Counted from the first letter of the stretch, positions 34,496-46,146 are shown. The stretch is DNA of 64,000 bases from Pseudomonas brassicacearum (GCF_003732265.1 NZ_MOBK01000007.1:1-64000), one strand, 5' to 3'. Translations and numbers: made by a program. Notes: generated by a model not told the origin, from the letters alone.

Positions 34496-36199
34496 ATGTC
34501 CCAAGAATTCGATTACATCATCATCGGTGCCGGCTCGGCCGGTAACACCCTGGCGACCCGTCTGACTGAAGACGAAGGCGTCACCGTCCTGCTGCTCGAA
34601 GCCGGCGGCCCGGACTACCGTTTCGACTTCCGCACGCAGATGCCGGCCGCCCTGGCGTTCCCGCTGCAAGGCCGTCGCTACAACTGGGCGTACGAAACCG
34701 ATCCAGAGCCACACATGGACGGTCGCCGGATGGAATGCGGTCGCGGCAAGGGCCTCGGTGGTTCCTCGCTGATCAACGGCATGTGCTACATCCGCGGCAA
34801 CGCAATGGACTACGACAACTGGGCCAAGCTGCCAGGTCTGGAAGACTGGGATTACCTGAACTGCCTGCCGTATTTCCGCAAAGCCGAAACCCGCGACATC
34901 GGCCCGAACGATTACCACGGCGGCGAAGGTCCGGTCAGCGTGACCACGCCGAAAGCCGGCAACAACCCACTGTTCCACGCCATGGTTGAAGCCGGCGTGC
35001 AAGCCGGTTACCCGCGCACCGAAGACCTCAACGGTTACCAGCAAGAAGGCTTCGGCCCGATGGACCGCACCGTGACGCCGAACGGCCGTCGCGCCAGCAC
35101 CGCTCGCGGTTACCTGGACGTCGCCAAGAAGCGTTCGACCCTGACCATCGTCACCCACGCCCTCACCGACAAGATCCTGTTCGAAGGCAAGCGTGCGGTC
35201 GGCGTGCGTTACCTGATCGGCGCCGCTGAAGAGCGCGTTGAAGCCCGCGCCCGCAAAGAAGTGCTGCTGTGCTCCGGCGCCATCGCCTCGCCGCAGATTC
35301 TGCAACGCTCCGGTGTCGGCCCGGCCGAACTGCTGAACAAGCTCGACATCCCGGTGGTCCACGACCTGCCAGGCGTCGGCGAAAACCTGCAGGATCACCT
35401 TGAGCTGTACCTGCAATACGCCTGCACCCAACCGGTTTCGCTGTACCCGTCGCTGCTCTGGTACAACCAGCCGGCCATCGGTGCCGAATGGCTGTTCAAC
35501 GGCACCGGTATCGGCGCCAGCAACCAGTTCGAAGCCGGCGGTTTCATTCGCACCCGTGAAGAATTCGATTGGCCGAACATCCAGTACCACTTCCTGCCGG
35601 TCGCGATTAACTACAACGGCAGCAACGGCGTGAAAGAGCACGGCTTCCAGGCGCACATGGGTTCCATGCGTTCGCCGAGCCGGGGTCGCATTCAAGCGAA
35701 GTCGAAAGACCCGCGCGAATACCCGAGCATCCTCTTCAACTACATGGCCACCGAGCAGGACTGGCAGGAATTCCGCGACGGCATTCGCCTGACCCGCGAA
35801 ATCATGCAGCAGCCTGCGCTGGACGCTTTCCGTGGCCGCGAAATCAGCCCGGGCATCGACGTGCAAACCGATGAACAGCTCGACAAGTTCATCCGCGAAC
35901 ACGCCGAAACCGCGTTCCACCCGTCCTGCTCGTGCAAGATGGGCACCGACGAAATGGCCGTGGTTGATGGCGAAGGCCGCGTGCATGGCATGCAAGGTCT
36001 GCGTGTGGTCGATGCCTCGATCATGCCGATCATCACCACCGGGAACCTGAACGCGCCGACGATCATGATCGCCGAGAAAATCGCCGACAAGATCCGTGGT
36101 CGCCAGCCGCTGCCGCGCAGCAAGGCTGCCTACTTCGTGGCCGGTGATGCACCGGTGCGGGGCAAGCCGTTGCGGGAAGTGAGCCTGACCGCGCAGTAA
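34496..36199 (+). CDS. betA: Choline dehydrogenase BetA
   Basis: 567-residue GMC oxidoreductase; FAD motif GAGSAG at 11-16, PROSITE-type GRGKGLGGSSLINGMCYIRG, and the C-terminal FHPSCSCKMG / TGNLNAPTIM active-site region. Oxidises choline to betaine aldehyde, passing electrons to the respiratory chain. GGAGG five bases before ATG 34496; a TTG start further upstream lies within the repeat and is not used. Confidence 0.95.
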   Translation: MSQEFDYIIIGAGSAGNTLATRLTEDEGVTVLLLEAGGPDYRFDFRTQMPAALAFPLQGRRYNWAYETDPEPHMDGRRMECGRGKGLGGSSLINGMCYIRGNAMDYDNWAKLPGLEDWDYLNCLPYFRKAETRDIGPNDYHGGEGPVSVTTPKAGNNPLFHAMVEAGVQAGYPRTEDLNGYQQEGFGPMDRTVTPNGRRASTARGYLDVAKKRSTLTIVTHALTDKILFEGKRAVGVRYLIGAAEERVEARARKEVLLCSGAIASPQILQRSGVGPAELLNKLDIPVVHDLPGVGENLQDHLELYLQYACTQPVSLYPSLLWYNQPAIGAEWLFNGTGIGASNQFEAGGFIRTREEFDWPNIQYHFLPVAINYNGSNGVKEHGFQAHMGSMRSPSRGRIQAKSKDPREYPSILFNYMATEQDWQEFRDGIRLTREIMQQPALDAFRGREISPGIDVQTDEQLDKFIREHAETAFHPSCSCKMGTDEMAVVDGEGRVHGMQGLRVVDASIMPIITTGNLNAPTIMIAEKIADKIRGRQPLPRSKAAYFVAGDAPVRGKPLREVSLTAQ

Positions 36200-36221
36200 G
36201 ACAGTTACACCGCGGTGCTGC

Positions 36222-36305
36222 CTTCGCGAGCAAGCCCGCTCCCACATTTGACCGAGTCGCCAGATAACGACGCGGTCAAATGTGGGAGCGGGCTTGCTCG
36301 CGAAG
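36222..36305. repeat. REPIN downstream of betA
   Basis: Outward-facing REP pair between the betA stop and the next transcription unit; CTTCGCGAGCAAGCCCGC left, reverse complement right. Confidence 0.9.
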
Positions 36306-36466
36306 GGGCCCTACAAAACACCACACATCTCTCAGCATTCCTTTTCCTACACCGATCCAAGCTTGATCCTACCCCCCGCGCAGGCCTAATCTAGCGCCAC
36401 GCAAACGTTTCACCTCCCCCTTCGCAACACCGCTACACCGCCACTCCATTCCAAGGAGGTTCCCGA

Positions 36467-37909
36467 ATGTTCGATTTCCACCCCCAGCTCAAGCAGCGCT
36501 TCGCTGCCTTGCGCACGGGCGCTGAATTCTTTTCGCTGCGTTATGTGCGCGAGTCCGGCCAATACCTGTCGGTGCGCAAGAATGTCGCCGAACCTCCCAG
36601 CCTGAGCCGTGATGAAGGCGCGATGCTGACCGTACGGGTCAACGGCGTCGAAGCCTACGCCGCGACCAACGACCTGTCGCAACAAGGCCTGCAATCGGCA
36701 CTGGACCGCGCCGAACAACAAGCCCGCCGACTCAAGCCCCACGCGTTGCTCGACCTGCGCGACCAGGCCGTTTCCAGCGACCGCGCCGACTATTTTTCGC
36801 CGAATCTCGACCAGCCCTTCCCATCCTTGAGCGACTGCTACCAATTGCTCGGCGCCGAATCCGCGTCCGTACCCAAGGACGAGCGGCTGGTGAACTGGCA
36901 GGTCAGCATCGGCATCACCAACGTCGAGCAGATCTACCTCAACAGCGCCGGCGCCGTACTGCGCCAGGCCCAACGTTTTGTCTACCCGGGCCTCGACGTC
37001 ACAGCCTATGACGGCAGCGACAGCCAGACCCGCAGCCTGGGCCGCGAGAACTTCGGCCAGCAGGGTGGCGCCGATGTGATCAGCCGTTGCGGCTTGATCG
37101 GTGCCGGCCCGCAAGTCGCCGATCAGGCGCTGCAATTGCTGCTGGCGCCGAACACCCCGCAAGGCCCGCGCGACCTGCTGCTGATGCCCGACCAGATGAT
37201 GCTGCAAATCCACGAATCCATCGGTCACCCGCTGGAACTGGACCGCATCCTCGGTGATGAGCGCAATTACGCCGGCACCAGTTTCGTCAAGGCAGAAGAC
37301 TTCGGTCACCTGCAATACGGCTCGGAACTGCTCAACGTAACCTTCGACCCGGACATCCCGGAGCAGCTCGCCAGCTACGGCCATGACGATGACGGCACGG
37401 CCGCGAGCAAGCAATTTCTGATCAAGGAAGGCTTGTTGCTGCGCCCATTGGGCGGGGCGCTGTCGCAATTCCGCGCCGGCATGAACGGTGTCGCCAACAG
37501 CCGCGCCTGCGGCTGGAACCGTCCGCCGATCGACCGCATGGCCAACCTCAATATCGAGCCTGGCGATCAACCGCTGGCGCAACTGATCGGCAACATCGAG
37601 CACGGCATCATGATGTCGACCAACCGATCCTGGTCCATCGACGATGCGCGCAACAAGTTCCAGTTCGGTTGCGAATGGGCGCAGTTGATCGAAAACGGCG
37701 AACTCAAGGGCGTGGTGAAAAACCCCAACTACCGGGCGATTTCCGCGCAGTTCTGGAAAAGCCTCAGCGCCGTCGGCGACGCCAATACCGTCAAGGTCCT
37801 GGGCACGCCGAACTGCGGTAAGGGCGAACCGAACCAGGTGATCCGCGTCGGCCATGCGTCGCCGGCCTGTGTGTTCAGCAACGTGGATGTGTTTGGGGGA
37901 GACGCCTGA
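36467..37909 (+). CDS. TldD-like metallopeptidase
   Basis: 480 residues. TldD/PmbA family with the metal-binding HESIGH motif at 249-254 present, so this is the catalytic partner of the pair. TldD/TldE enzymes degrade or trim peptides, including antitoxin CcdA and modified bacteriocin precursors. Excellent AAGGAGG site. ATGA overlap with the following PmbA-like gene. It is diverged from housekeeping TldD and is probably an extra pair. Confidence 0.82.
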   Translation: MFDFHPQLKQRFAALRTGAEFFSLRYVRESGQYLSVRKNVAEPPSLSRDEGAMLTVRVNGVEAYAATNDLSQQGLQSALDRAEQQARRLKPHALLDLRDQAVSSDRADYFSPNLDQPFPSLSDCYQLLGAESASVPKDERLVNWQVSIGITNVEQIYLNSAGAVLRQAQRFVYPGLDVTAYDGSDSQTRSLGRENFGQQGGADVISRCGLIGAGPQVADQALQLLLAPNTPQGPRDLLLMPDQMMLQIHESIGHPLELDRILGDERNYAGTSFVKAEDFGHLQYGSELLNVTFDPDIPEQLASYGHDDDGTAASKQFLIKEGLLLRPLGGALSQFRAGMNGVANSRACGWNRPPIDRMANLNIEPGDQPLAQLIGNIEHGIMMSTNRSWSIDDARNKFQFGCEWAQLIENGELKGVVKNPNYRAISAQFWKSLSAVGDANTVKVLGTPNCGKGEPNQVIRVGHASPACVFSNVDVFGGDA

Positions 37910-39246
37910 TGAGCACTTCAAAAAATCAGGTCGATGGCTTCAAGGCCTTGGTCAACTGGCTGCGCGACGCCATTCGCGAGCCGGAACAATTCACCCTCAG
38001 CTACGCCGCCGAGTCATCGGCCTTCGTGCGCTTCAACCACGCCAAGGTGCGCCAGGCCGGGCAGGTACAGCAAGCGAGCATCGGCCTCAAGCTGATCAAC
38101 GATGGCCGGCATGCCGACCTCGACATCACGCTGGCCGGCGACCCGGAAGTGGACCTGCAGCGTCTGGCCGAAGGCCTGCAACAGTTGCGCGACACCCTGC
38201 CATTGCTGCCGCAGGATCCGTACCTGCTGCTCAACCACAACGGCTGGCAGAGCCAGAATGTGCAGGACCATCCGTTGCCAGACACCGAGCAGGTGGTGGC
38301 CGAAATCACACAGGCTGCCGAGGGGCTGGACCTGGTGGGTTTCTATGCGGCGGGCCCGATCAGTCGTGGTTTCGCCAGTTCCTCGGGTGCGTTTGGCTGG
38401 CATCAGGCCAACAGCTTCAACTTCGACTTCAGCCTGTTTCACGACAATGGCCAAGCGGTGAAAGCCAGCTACGCCGGGCATGACTGGAGCAGCGAAGGCT
38501 TTGCCAAGCGCTTCGCCCTGGCGCGCGAGCAATTGGCGTTTCTTGGTCGGCCGTTGCGCACGCTGGCACCGGGTCAGTACCGCGCTTACCTCGCACCGGC
38601 AGCCCTTGAGGAAATCATGGGCATGCTCGGCTGGGGAGGATTTTCAGCGCAGTCGATTGCCAGCAAAACCAGCCCGCTGCAAAAGCTTTATGCAGGGGAC
38701 AGTGCGTTCAGCCCGCAGGTGTCCATTGATGAAAAAGTCAGCGGCTCGTTGAGTCCGGCATTCTCCGGCGAAGGTTATCCCCGCAGTGATCTGGGGTTGA
38801 TCGTCGAAGGCAAGGCCGGCGCGCAAATGGTCAGCTCACGAAGCGCGGCCGAATACGGCTTGACCGCCAACGGGGCTGGCGGCGGTGAAATGCCAAGTGC
38901 ATTGAACATGGCGGCCGGGACGTTGCCTGAAGCCGAGATCCTCAAGCAACTGGGCACTGGGTTGTACATCAGTAATCTCTGGTACCTGAATTACTCCGAC
39001 CAACCGGGGGCACGCATGACCGGCATGACGCGGTTTGCGACGTTCTGGGTCGAGAACGGTGAGATTCAGGCACCGGTCAGCACCATGCGCTTTGATGACA
39101 GCGCCTACAGCTTGCTGGGTTCGCAGTTGGAAGCGTTGACCGAGGAGCGCGAGTTGTTGCTGTCAGCGAGTACCTACAGCCAACGGGCGACGGCTTCGGC
39201 GTTATTGCCGGGTGCGCTCATCAGCAAACTCACCTTGACCCTGTAA
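37909..39246 (+). CDS. PmbA/TldE-like protein
   Basis: 445 residues, TldD/PmbA family without an HExxxH motif, hence the presumed non-catalytic partner of the preceding TldD-like protein. Features include GAGGGEMPSALNM-like and the C-terminal family region. Cotranscribed with the TldD-like gene. No substrate peptide gene is seen next to it. Confidence 0.8.
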   Translation: MSTSKNQVDGFKALVNWLRDAIREPEQFTLSYAAESSAFVRFNHAKVRQAGQVQQASIGLKLINDGRHADLDITLAGDPEVDLQRLAEGLQQLRDTLPLLPQDPYLLLNHNGWQSQNVQDHPLPDTEQVVAEITQAAEGLDLVGFYAAGPISRGFASSSGAFGWHQANSFNFDFSLFHDNGQAVKASYAGHDWSSEGFAKRFALAREQLAFLGRPLRTLAPGQYRAYLAPAALEEIMGMLGWGGFSAQSIASKTSPLQKLYAGDSAFSPQVSIDEKVSGSLSPAFSGEGYPRSDLGLIVEGKAGAQMVSSRSAAEYGLTANGAGGGEMPSALNMAAGTLPEAEILKQLGTGLYISNLWYLNYSDQPGARMTGMTRFATFWVENGEIQAPVSTMRFDDSAYSLLGSQLEALTEERELLLSASTYSQRATASALLPGALISKLTLTL

Positions 39247-39273
39247 ACACAAAACTCCAGCAAACAGGGGACC

Positions 39274-39365
39274 CTGTGGGAGCGGGCTTGCCCGCGAAGG
39301 CGGTGTGTCAGTCAACATTGATGCTCAAGCTGATGGCCTCTTCGCGGGCAAGCCCGCTCCCACAG
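39274..39365. repeat. REPIN, CCCGCGAA variant
   Basis: Arms GGGAGCGGGCTTGCCCGCGAA and inverse; the TGCCCGCG change relative to most copies is matched on both arms. Confidence 0.88.
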
Positions 39366-39417
39366 GGATTGCAATCCTCCGCTACATTGCATTAACACTT
39401 CTCCCGCAAGAGGTCCC

Positions 39418-40845
39418 ATGCCCAACCGCCCGCCTCTCGACGCTGTCACCGCCCGCTGGGTGCCGTGGGTCGTCGCCATTGCGTTTTTCATGCAGTCCCT
39501 CGACGGCACCATCCTCAATACCGCCCTGCCGGCCATGGCCCGGGACCTGGCGGAAGACCCGTTGCGCATGCAGGGCGTGATCATCGCCTACATGCTCACC
39601 GTTGCCTTGCTGATCCCCGCCTCCGGCTGGATTGCCGACCGTTTCGGCACCAGGAAAATCTTCTTCGGCGCGATTCTTCTGTTCAGCCTCGGCTCATTGC
39701 TCTGCGCCTTGTCGACCAGCCTGAGCCTGCTGATCGGTGCACGGATCATTCAGGGCCTGGGCGGCGCGTTGATGTTGCCGGTCGGGCGCCTCGTGGTGCT
39801 GCGCGCCTACCCCCGTTCGGAATTGGTGCGGATCATGGGCTTCATCACCATCCCCGGCCTCCTCGGCCCCTTGATCGGCCCGACCATGGGCGGCTGGATG
39901 GTCGAATACCTGACCTGGCACTGGATCTTCCTGATCAACCTGCCTGTCGGGTTGGTCGGCTGCTACGCCGTGTGGAAATTCATCCCCGACCTGCGCGGCA
40001 CCGAGCGCACCCGTTTCGATAGCCTGGGGTTCGTGCTGTTCGGCGCGGCGATGATTCTGATCACCGTCGCCATGGAAGGCCTGGGCGAACTGCACTTGCC
40101 CCACCTGCGTGTGATGCTGCTGCTGTTCGCCGGCATGGCCTGCCTCGCGGCGTACTGGTTGCGCGCCGGGCATACTGAAAACCCGCTGTTCGCGCCGTCG
40201 CTGTTCAAGACCCGGACTTTCGCCGTGGGCATCCTCGGCAACCTGTTCGCCCGCCTCGGCAGCGGCGCCCTGCCCTTCCTCGTGCCGTTGCTGCTGCAAG
40301 TGGCGCTGGGTTATTCGCCGTCTCAGGCGGGGATGAGCATGCTGCCGCTGGCCGCGGCGGCGATGATTGCCAAGTGGGTGGCGCGGCCGCTGATCGAACG
40401 CCTGGGTTACCGCATCGTGCTGACCGGCAACACCCTGGCGCTGGGCATCATGCTCGCGAGCATGGGCCTGGTCAGCGAACAGACGCCGTACTGGCTGCTG
40501 CTGTGCCTGCTGGCGATTCTCGGGGCGATCAACTCGCTGCAATTTACCGCGATGAACACCGTCACCCTGATCGACCTCGACGACGCCAGCGCCAGCAGCG
40601 GCAACAGCCTGCTGTCGGTGGTCGCGCAATTGTCCCTGAGCCTGGGCGTTGCCTGCGCCGGTGCGTTGCTCGGCGGCTTTACCGCCGAGATCGGCAACGA
40701 TGGCGTGGAGACGGTGTTGGGCGCGTTCCAGTTGACGTTTGTCACGGTCGGAATCATGGCCATGCTGGCCGCGACGATCTTTTCCCAGCTCTCAAAGGAA
40801 GACGGACGGCGCGTCAAACGTCCGGAAGAACACATCGAGCCTTAG
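39418..40845 (+). CDS. DHA2-family MFS multidrug exporter (MdtD-like)
   Basis: 475 residues with around 14 membrane segments. Motif A-like GWIADRFGTRKIF after the second segment and the typical N-terminal LDGTILNTALPAMARDL mark a drug:H+ antiporter of the DHA2/EmrB/MdtD type. Substrate not predictable. AGAGG before the ATG. Alone in its transcription unit. Confidence 0.85.
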   Translation: MPNRPPLDAVTARWVPWVVAIAFFMQSLDGTILNTALPAMARDLAEDPLRMQGVIIAYMLTVALLIPASGWIADRFGTRKIFFGAILLFSLGSLLCALSTSLSLLIGARIIQGLGGALMLPVGRLVVLRAYPRSELVRIMGFITIPGLLGPLIGPTMGGWMVEYLTWHWIFLINLPVGLVGCYAVWKFIPDLRGTERTRFDSLGFVLFGAAMILITVAMEGLGELHLPHLRVMLLLFAGMACLAAYWLRAGHTENPLFAPSLFKTRTFAVGILGNLFARLGSGALPFLVPLLLQVALGYSPSQAGMSMLPLAAAAMIAKWVARPLIERLGYRIVLTGNTLALGIMLASMGLVSEQTPYWLLLCLLAILGAINSLQFTAMNTVTLIDLDDASASSGNSLLSVVAQLSLSLGVACAGALLGGFTAEIGNDGVETVLGAFQLTFVTVGIMAMLAATIFSQLSKEDGRRVKRPEEHIEP

Positions 40846-40902
40846 GGCGAATGGCCCCGGGACTGATACACTGCGCGACATTTTGTTTTGCAGGCCAGTC
40901 CC

Positions 40903-42288
<1,386 letters not shown>

Positions 42289-42304
42289 GAACGCCGCGGC
42301 CCCC

Positions 42305-42390
42305 TGTGGGAGCTGGCCTGCCAGCGATGGCATCGACTCGGTCAGACTGGTAACCGCGTCGATGCCATCGCCGGCAGGCCAGCTCCCACA
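42305..42390. repeat. REP-like inverted pair, GGAGCTGGCCTGCC type
   Basis: Arms TGTGGGAGCTGGCCTGCCAGC and GCCGGCAGGCCAGCTCCCACA with a shared GATGGCATCGAC/GTCGATGCCATCG second stem. Different sequence class from the main family but same architecture. Confidence 0.85.
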
Positions 42391-42432
42391 TTTGATTGCA
42401 TTCCAGATCAGCTCTTGTGTGAGGACACCGTT

Positions 42433-43611
42433 TTGCGCTCTACCGAAGTCGTGATCATTGGCGCTGGCGCCGCAGGGTTGATGTGTGCGCTGACCGCCGC
42501 CGGGCGTGGGCGCGAGGTGATGTTGCTCGACCATGCGAACAAGGCTGGCAAGAAAATCCTGATGTCGGGCGGTGGCCGCTGCAATTTCACCAACATGTAC
42601 ACCGAACCTGGCAATTTTCTCTCGCAGAACGAACACTTCTGCAAATCCGCACTGGCGCGCTACACCCAGTGGGATTTCATCGGCATGGTCGCCAAACACG
42701 GCGTGCCGTACCACGAGAAGAAGCTCGGGCAATTGTTCTGCGATAACAAATCCAGCGACATCCTCGAAATGCTGCTCAACGAGTGCGATCAGGTCGGCGT
42801 GAGCCTGCACCTGGACACCTCGATCCAGACCATCGAAAAACTCGAAAGCGGTTACCTGCTGGACACCACGATGGGCCAGATCACCTGCGAATCGCTGGTC
42901 ATCGCCACGGGCGGACTGTCAATTCCGACCCTGGGCGCCACCGGTTTCGGTTATCAGGTCGCCAAGCAATTCGGTCATGAACTGCTGCCGACCCGCGCTG
43001 GCCTCGTGCCGTTCACCATCACCGATCAGTTGAAAGAGCTTTGCACCGAGCTGTCCGGCACGTCGGTGGATTGCCTGGTGAGCTGCAACGAACAGAGTTT
43101 CCGCGAAAACATCCTGTTCACTCATCGTGGCCTCAGCGGCCCGGCGATTTTGCAGATTTCTTCGTTCTGGGAATCTGGCGACACGGTCGAGATCAACCTG
43201 ATGCCGGACCACAACGCGCATGAGTGGCTGCAACAGCAGCAGGCCGAACGCCCGAACAGCGAACTGAAAACCCTGCTGGGGGAAATCTTCACCAAAAAGA
43301 TGGCCAACCTGCTGGCGGATAACTGGTTCGTGTCCAAACCGATGAAGCAATACACCCACGCGGAAATCGCCGACATCGCCGAAAAACTGGCGAGCTGGAA
43401 AGTGGTGCCGGCCGGTACCGAAGGCTATCGCACGGCGGAAGTGACCCTGGGCGGCGTCGACACCCACGAAGTGTCGTCCAAGACCATGGAATCGCTGAAA
43501 AGCCCTGGCCTGTACTTCATCGGCGAAGTGCTCGACGTGACCGGTCACCTCGGTGGTTTCAACTTCCAGTGGGCCTGGGCTTCCGGCTACGCCGCTGCGC
43601 AGTACGCCTGA
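42433..43611 (+). CDS. NAD(P)/FAD-dependent flavoprotein of the BaiN/YhiN (HI0933) family
   Basis: 392 residues. Near the N-terminus, VVIIGAGAAGLMCA is the FAD-binding loop, followed by LDHANKAGKKILMSGGGRCNFTN, a hallmark of the HI0933/BaiN family. C-terminal GGVDTHEVSSKTMES and VTGHLGGFNFQWAWASGYAAA complete it. Reaction in Pseudomonas unknown. TTG start at 42433 with GAGGA eight bases upstream. Confidence 0.85.
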   Translation: MRSTEVVIIGAGAAGLMCALTAAGRGREVMLLDHANKAGKKILMSGGGRCNFTNMYTEPGNFLSQNEHFCKSALARYTQWDFIGMVAKHGVPYHEKKLGQLFCDNKSSDILEMLLNECDQVGVSLHLDTSIQTIEKLESGYLLDTTMGQITCESLVIATGGLSIPTLGATGFGYQVAKQFGHELLPTRAGLVPFTITDQLKELCTELSGTSVDCLVSCNEQSFRENILFTHRGLSGPAILQISSFWESGDTVEINLMPDHNAHEWLQQQQAERPNSELKTLLGEIFTKKMANLLADNWFVSKPMKQYTHAEIADIAEKLASWKVVPAGTEGYRTAEVTLGGVDTHEVSSKTMESLKSPGLYFIGEVLDVTGHLGGFNFQWAWASGYAAAQYA

Positions 43612-43633
43612 TCAATGGGTGTACACAAATAAA

Positions 43634-43725
43634 ATGTGGGAGCGGGCTTGCTCGCGAATGCAATCTGTCAGTCGCCATAGATATTGACTGACACGCCGCT
43701 TTCGCGAGCAAGCCCGCTCCCACAT
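43634..43725. repeat. REPIN downstream of the flavoprotein gene
   Basis: Inverted REP pair, inner-facing, with ATAGATATTGACTGAC spacer. Confidence 0.9.
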
Positions 43726-43843
43726 GGGTGACGTGGTGACCGGTAAAGGAACAGATTTTGCTGTCAGATGTGATCGACGCCATTGCGTCGGCGTCATTAC
43801 TGGCTCAATTTAGCGTCATTGCCTCGGAAGGCCCTCGCACTTC

Positions 43844-46027
43844 ATGTCATCGACTCCTCTCAGTCAGTCTCTGCGTCGCCTCTGGGCACTGGATAAATTC
43901 AGCTACAGCGTGCGGGTGTTCATCGCCCTGACCGGCAGCATGGCGGTCTGTTGGTATCAGGATGAAATGGGCCTGCTGATCCCGTTGTTCCTGGGGATCA
44001 TCGCCAGCGCCCTGGCCGAAACCGACGACAGTTGGCAGGGCCGCCTCAATGCGCTCGCCGTGACGCTGGTGTGCTTCAGCGTCGCCGCCTTCTCCGTCGA
44101 GTTGCTGTTCCCCTACCCCTACATCTTCATCGTTGCCCTGGCCCTCGCCAGTTTCGGCCTGACCATGCTCGGCGCCCTCGGCGAACGCTATGGCGCCATT
44201 GCCTCGGCGACGCTGATTCTGTCGGTCTACACCATGATCGGCGTGGACCAGCGCGGCGGCGCGGTCACCGATTTCTGGCACGAACCGGTGCTGCTGGTGG
44301 CCGGTGCGGCCTGGTACGGTTTGCTGTCGGTGTTGTGGCAGGCGATGTTTTCCAATCAGCCGGTGCAACAAAGCCTGGCGCGGTTGTTCCGTGAGTTGGG
44401 GTTCTACCTGAAGCTGAAATCGTCGCTGTTCGAGCCGATCCGGCAGATGGACGTCGAAGCGCGGCGCCTGGAACTGGCCCAGCAAAACGGCCGAGTGGTG
44501 GCCGCGTTGAACGCGGCCAAGGAAATCATTTTGCACCGGGTCGGCAACGGACGGCCGGGCTCGAAAGTCAGCCGCTACCTGAAACTGTACTTCCTCGCCC
44601 AGGACATCCACGAGCGCGCCAGTTCGTCGCATTACCCCTATAACGCACTCGCCGAGGCGTTTTTCCACAGCGACGTGCTGTTCCGCTGTCAGCGCCTGCT
44701 GCGTCAGCAAGGCAAGGCGTGCCGCGCCCTGGCCGAGTCGATCCAGATGCGTCAGCCGTTTGTCTACGACGCCAGCTTCGCCGAAGCCCTGGGCGACCTT
44801 AATGCCTCCATCGAACACCTGCGCATCCAGAGCAACCCGGCCTGGCGCGGCCTGTTGCGCTCGCTGCGGGCACTCACGGCCAACCTCTCGACACTCGACC
44901 GCTTGCTCAGCGACGCGAGCAACCCGGACGCCCTGGCCGATGCCACCGACAGCAGCCTGCTCGACCGTTCGCCGCGCAGTCTCAAAGATGTGTGGATGCG
45001 CTTGCGCACGCAACTGACGCCGACATCGCTGCTGTTCCGCCATGCACTGCGTTTGCCCCTGGCGCTGAGCATCGGCTACGGCATGGTGCATTTGATTCAC
45101 CCGTCGCAAGGCTACTGGATCATCCTGACCACGCTGTTCGTGTGCCAGCCGAACTACGGCGCCACCCGACGCAAACTCGGCCAGCGGATCATCGGCACGG
45201 CGATCGGTCTGACCCTGGCCTGGGCACTGTTCGATCTGTTCCCGAATCCATTGATCCAGTCGTGTTTTGCGATTGCCGCCGGCGTGGTGTTCTTTATCAA
45301 CCGCACCACCCGCTACACCTTGGCCACGGCCGCGATCACCTTGATGGTGCTGTTCTGTTTCAACCAGGTCGGCGACGGTTACGGGCTGTTCCTGCCGCGA
45401 CTGCTCGATACCTTGCTCGGCAGCCTGATCGCCGGGCTGGCGGTGTTCCTGTTCCTCCCGGACTGGCAGGGTCGACGCCTGAACAAAGTGCTGGCCAACA
45501 CCCTGACCTGCAACAGCATTTACCTGCGCCAGATCATGCAGCAATACGCCGCCGGCAAAAGCGACGACCTGGCCTATCGCCTGGCTCGACGCAACGCGCA
45601 CAACGCCGATGCGGCGCTGTCGACGACGCTGGCCAACATGCTCATGGAGCCTGGGCACTTCCGGAAAGAGGCGGATGTCGGGTTTCGTTTTCTGGTGCTG
45701 TCGCACACCTTGCTCAGCTATCTGTCCGGGCTGGGCGCGCACCGTGAAACGGCGCTACCCGCGGATGTACGCGAACAACTGATCGAGGGTGCCGGCGTGA
45801 GCCTGGCGGCGAGCATCGACGAGATCGCCCAAGGCCTGGCGAGCAAAACGCCGGTGGCGATTCAGAGTGATGAAGAAGAGGCTCTGGCCAATTCGCTTGA
45901 GCAGATGCCGGATGAAATCGATGAAGGGCAGCGGCTGGTGCAGACGCAGTTGGCGTTGATCTGTCGGCAACTGGGACCGTTGCGGACGTTGGCGGCGCAT
46001 TTGATCAAAGACACCAGTGAGGATTGA
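43844..46027 (+). CDS. YccS-like FUSC-family inner-membrane protein
   Basis: 727 residues. Two clusters of membrane segments (about 20-150 and 395-530), with soluble helical regions between them and at the C-terminus: the FUSC/YccS/YhfK layout. Related proteins include efflux-type and aromatic-acid exporters, but YccS itself has no proven substrate. The ribosome site is poor; ATG 43844 agrees with the family start. Confidence 0.82.
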   Translation: MSSTPLSQSLRRLWALDKFSYSVRVFIALTGSMAVCWYQDEMGLLIPLFLGIIASALAETDDSWQGRLNALAVTLVCFSVAAFSVELLFPYPYIFIVALALASFGLTMLGALGERYGAIASATLILSVYTMIGVDQRGGAVTDFWHEPVLLVAGAAWYGLLSVLWQAMFSNQPVQQSLARLFRELGFYLKLKSSLFEPIRQMDVEARRLELAQQNGRVVAALNAAKEIILHRVGNGRPGSKVSRYLKLYFLAQDIHERASSSHYPYNALAEAFFHSDVLFRCQRLLRQQGKACRALAESIQMRQPFVYDASFAEALGDLNASIEHLRIQSNPAWRGLLRSLRALTANLSTLDRLLSDASNPDALADATDSSLLDRSPRSLKDVWMRLRTQLTPTSLLFRHALRLPLALSIGYGMVHLIHPSQGYWIILTTLFVCQPNYGATRRKLGQRIIGTAIGLTLAWALFDLFPNPLIQSCFAIAAGVVFFINRTTRYTLATAAITLMVLFCFNQVGDGYGLFLPRLLDTLLGSLIAGLAVFLFLPDWQGRRLNKVLANTLTCNSIYLRQIMQQYAAGKSDDLAYRLARRNAHNADAALSTTLANMLMEPGHFRKEADVGFRFLVLSHTLLSYLSGLGAHRETALPADVREQLIEGAGVSLAASIDEIAQGLASKTPVAIQSDEEEALANSLEQMPDEIDEGQRLVQTQLALICRQLGPLRTLAAHLIKDTSED

Positions 46028-46053
46028 GATTTGCGGGGGGCTGGGCCGGCCTC

Positions 46054-46131
46054 TTCGCGAGCAGGCTCGCTCCCACATTGATCTATGGCGTGACACAAAT
46101 CCCCTGTGGGAGCAAGCCTGCTCGCGAAGAG
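46054..46131. repeat. REPIN, GCAGGCTCGCT variant
   Basis: Outward-facing pair of arms CGCGAGCAGGCTCGCTCCCACA and GGAGCAAGCCTGCTCGCG. Lies between two convergent genes. Confidence 0.88.
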
Positions 46132-46146
46132 GCCATCAGCCACACC

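Noticed and set aside
36410..37921. 503-codon minus-strand ORF
   Set aside because: Opposite to the TldD-like gene, which has an HExxxH motif and an excellent ribosome site.
43847..45742. 631-codon minus-strand ORF
   Set aside because: Antisense to the YccS-like membrane protein; translation rich in Gln, Arg and His without domains.
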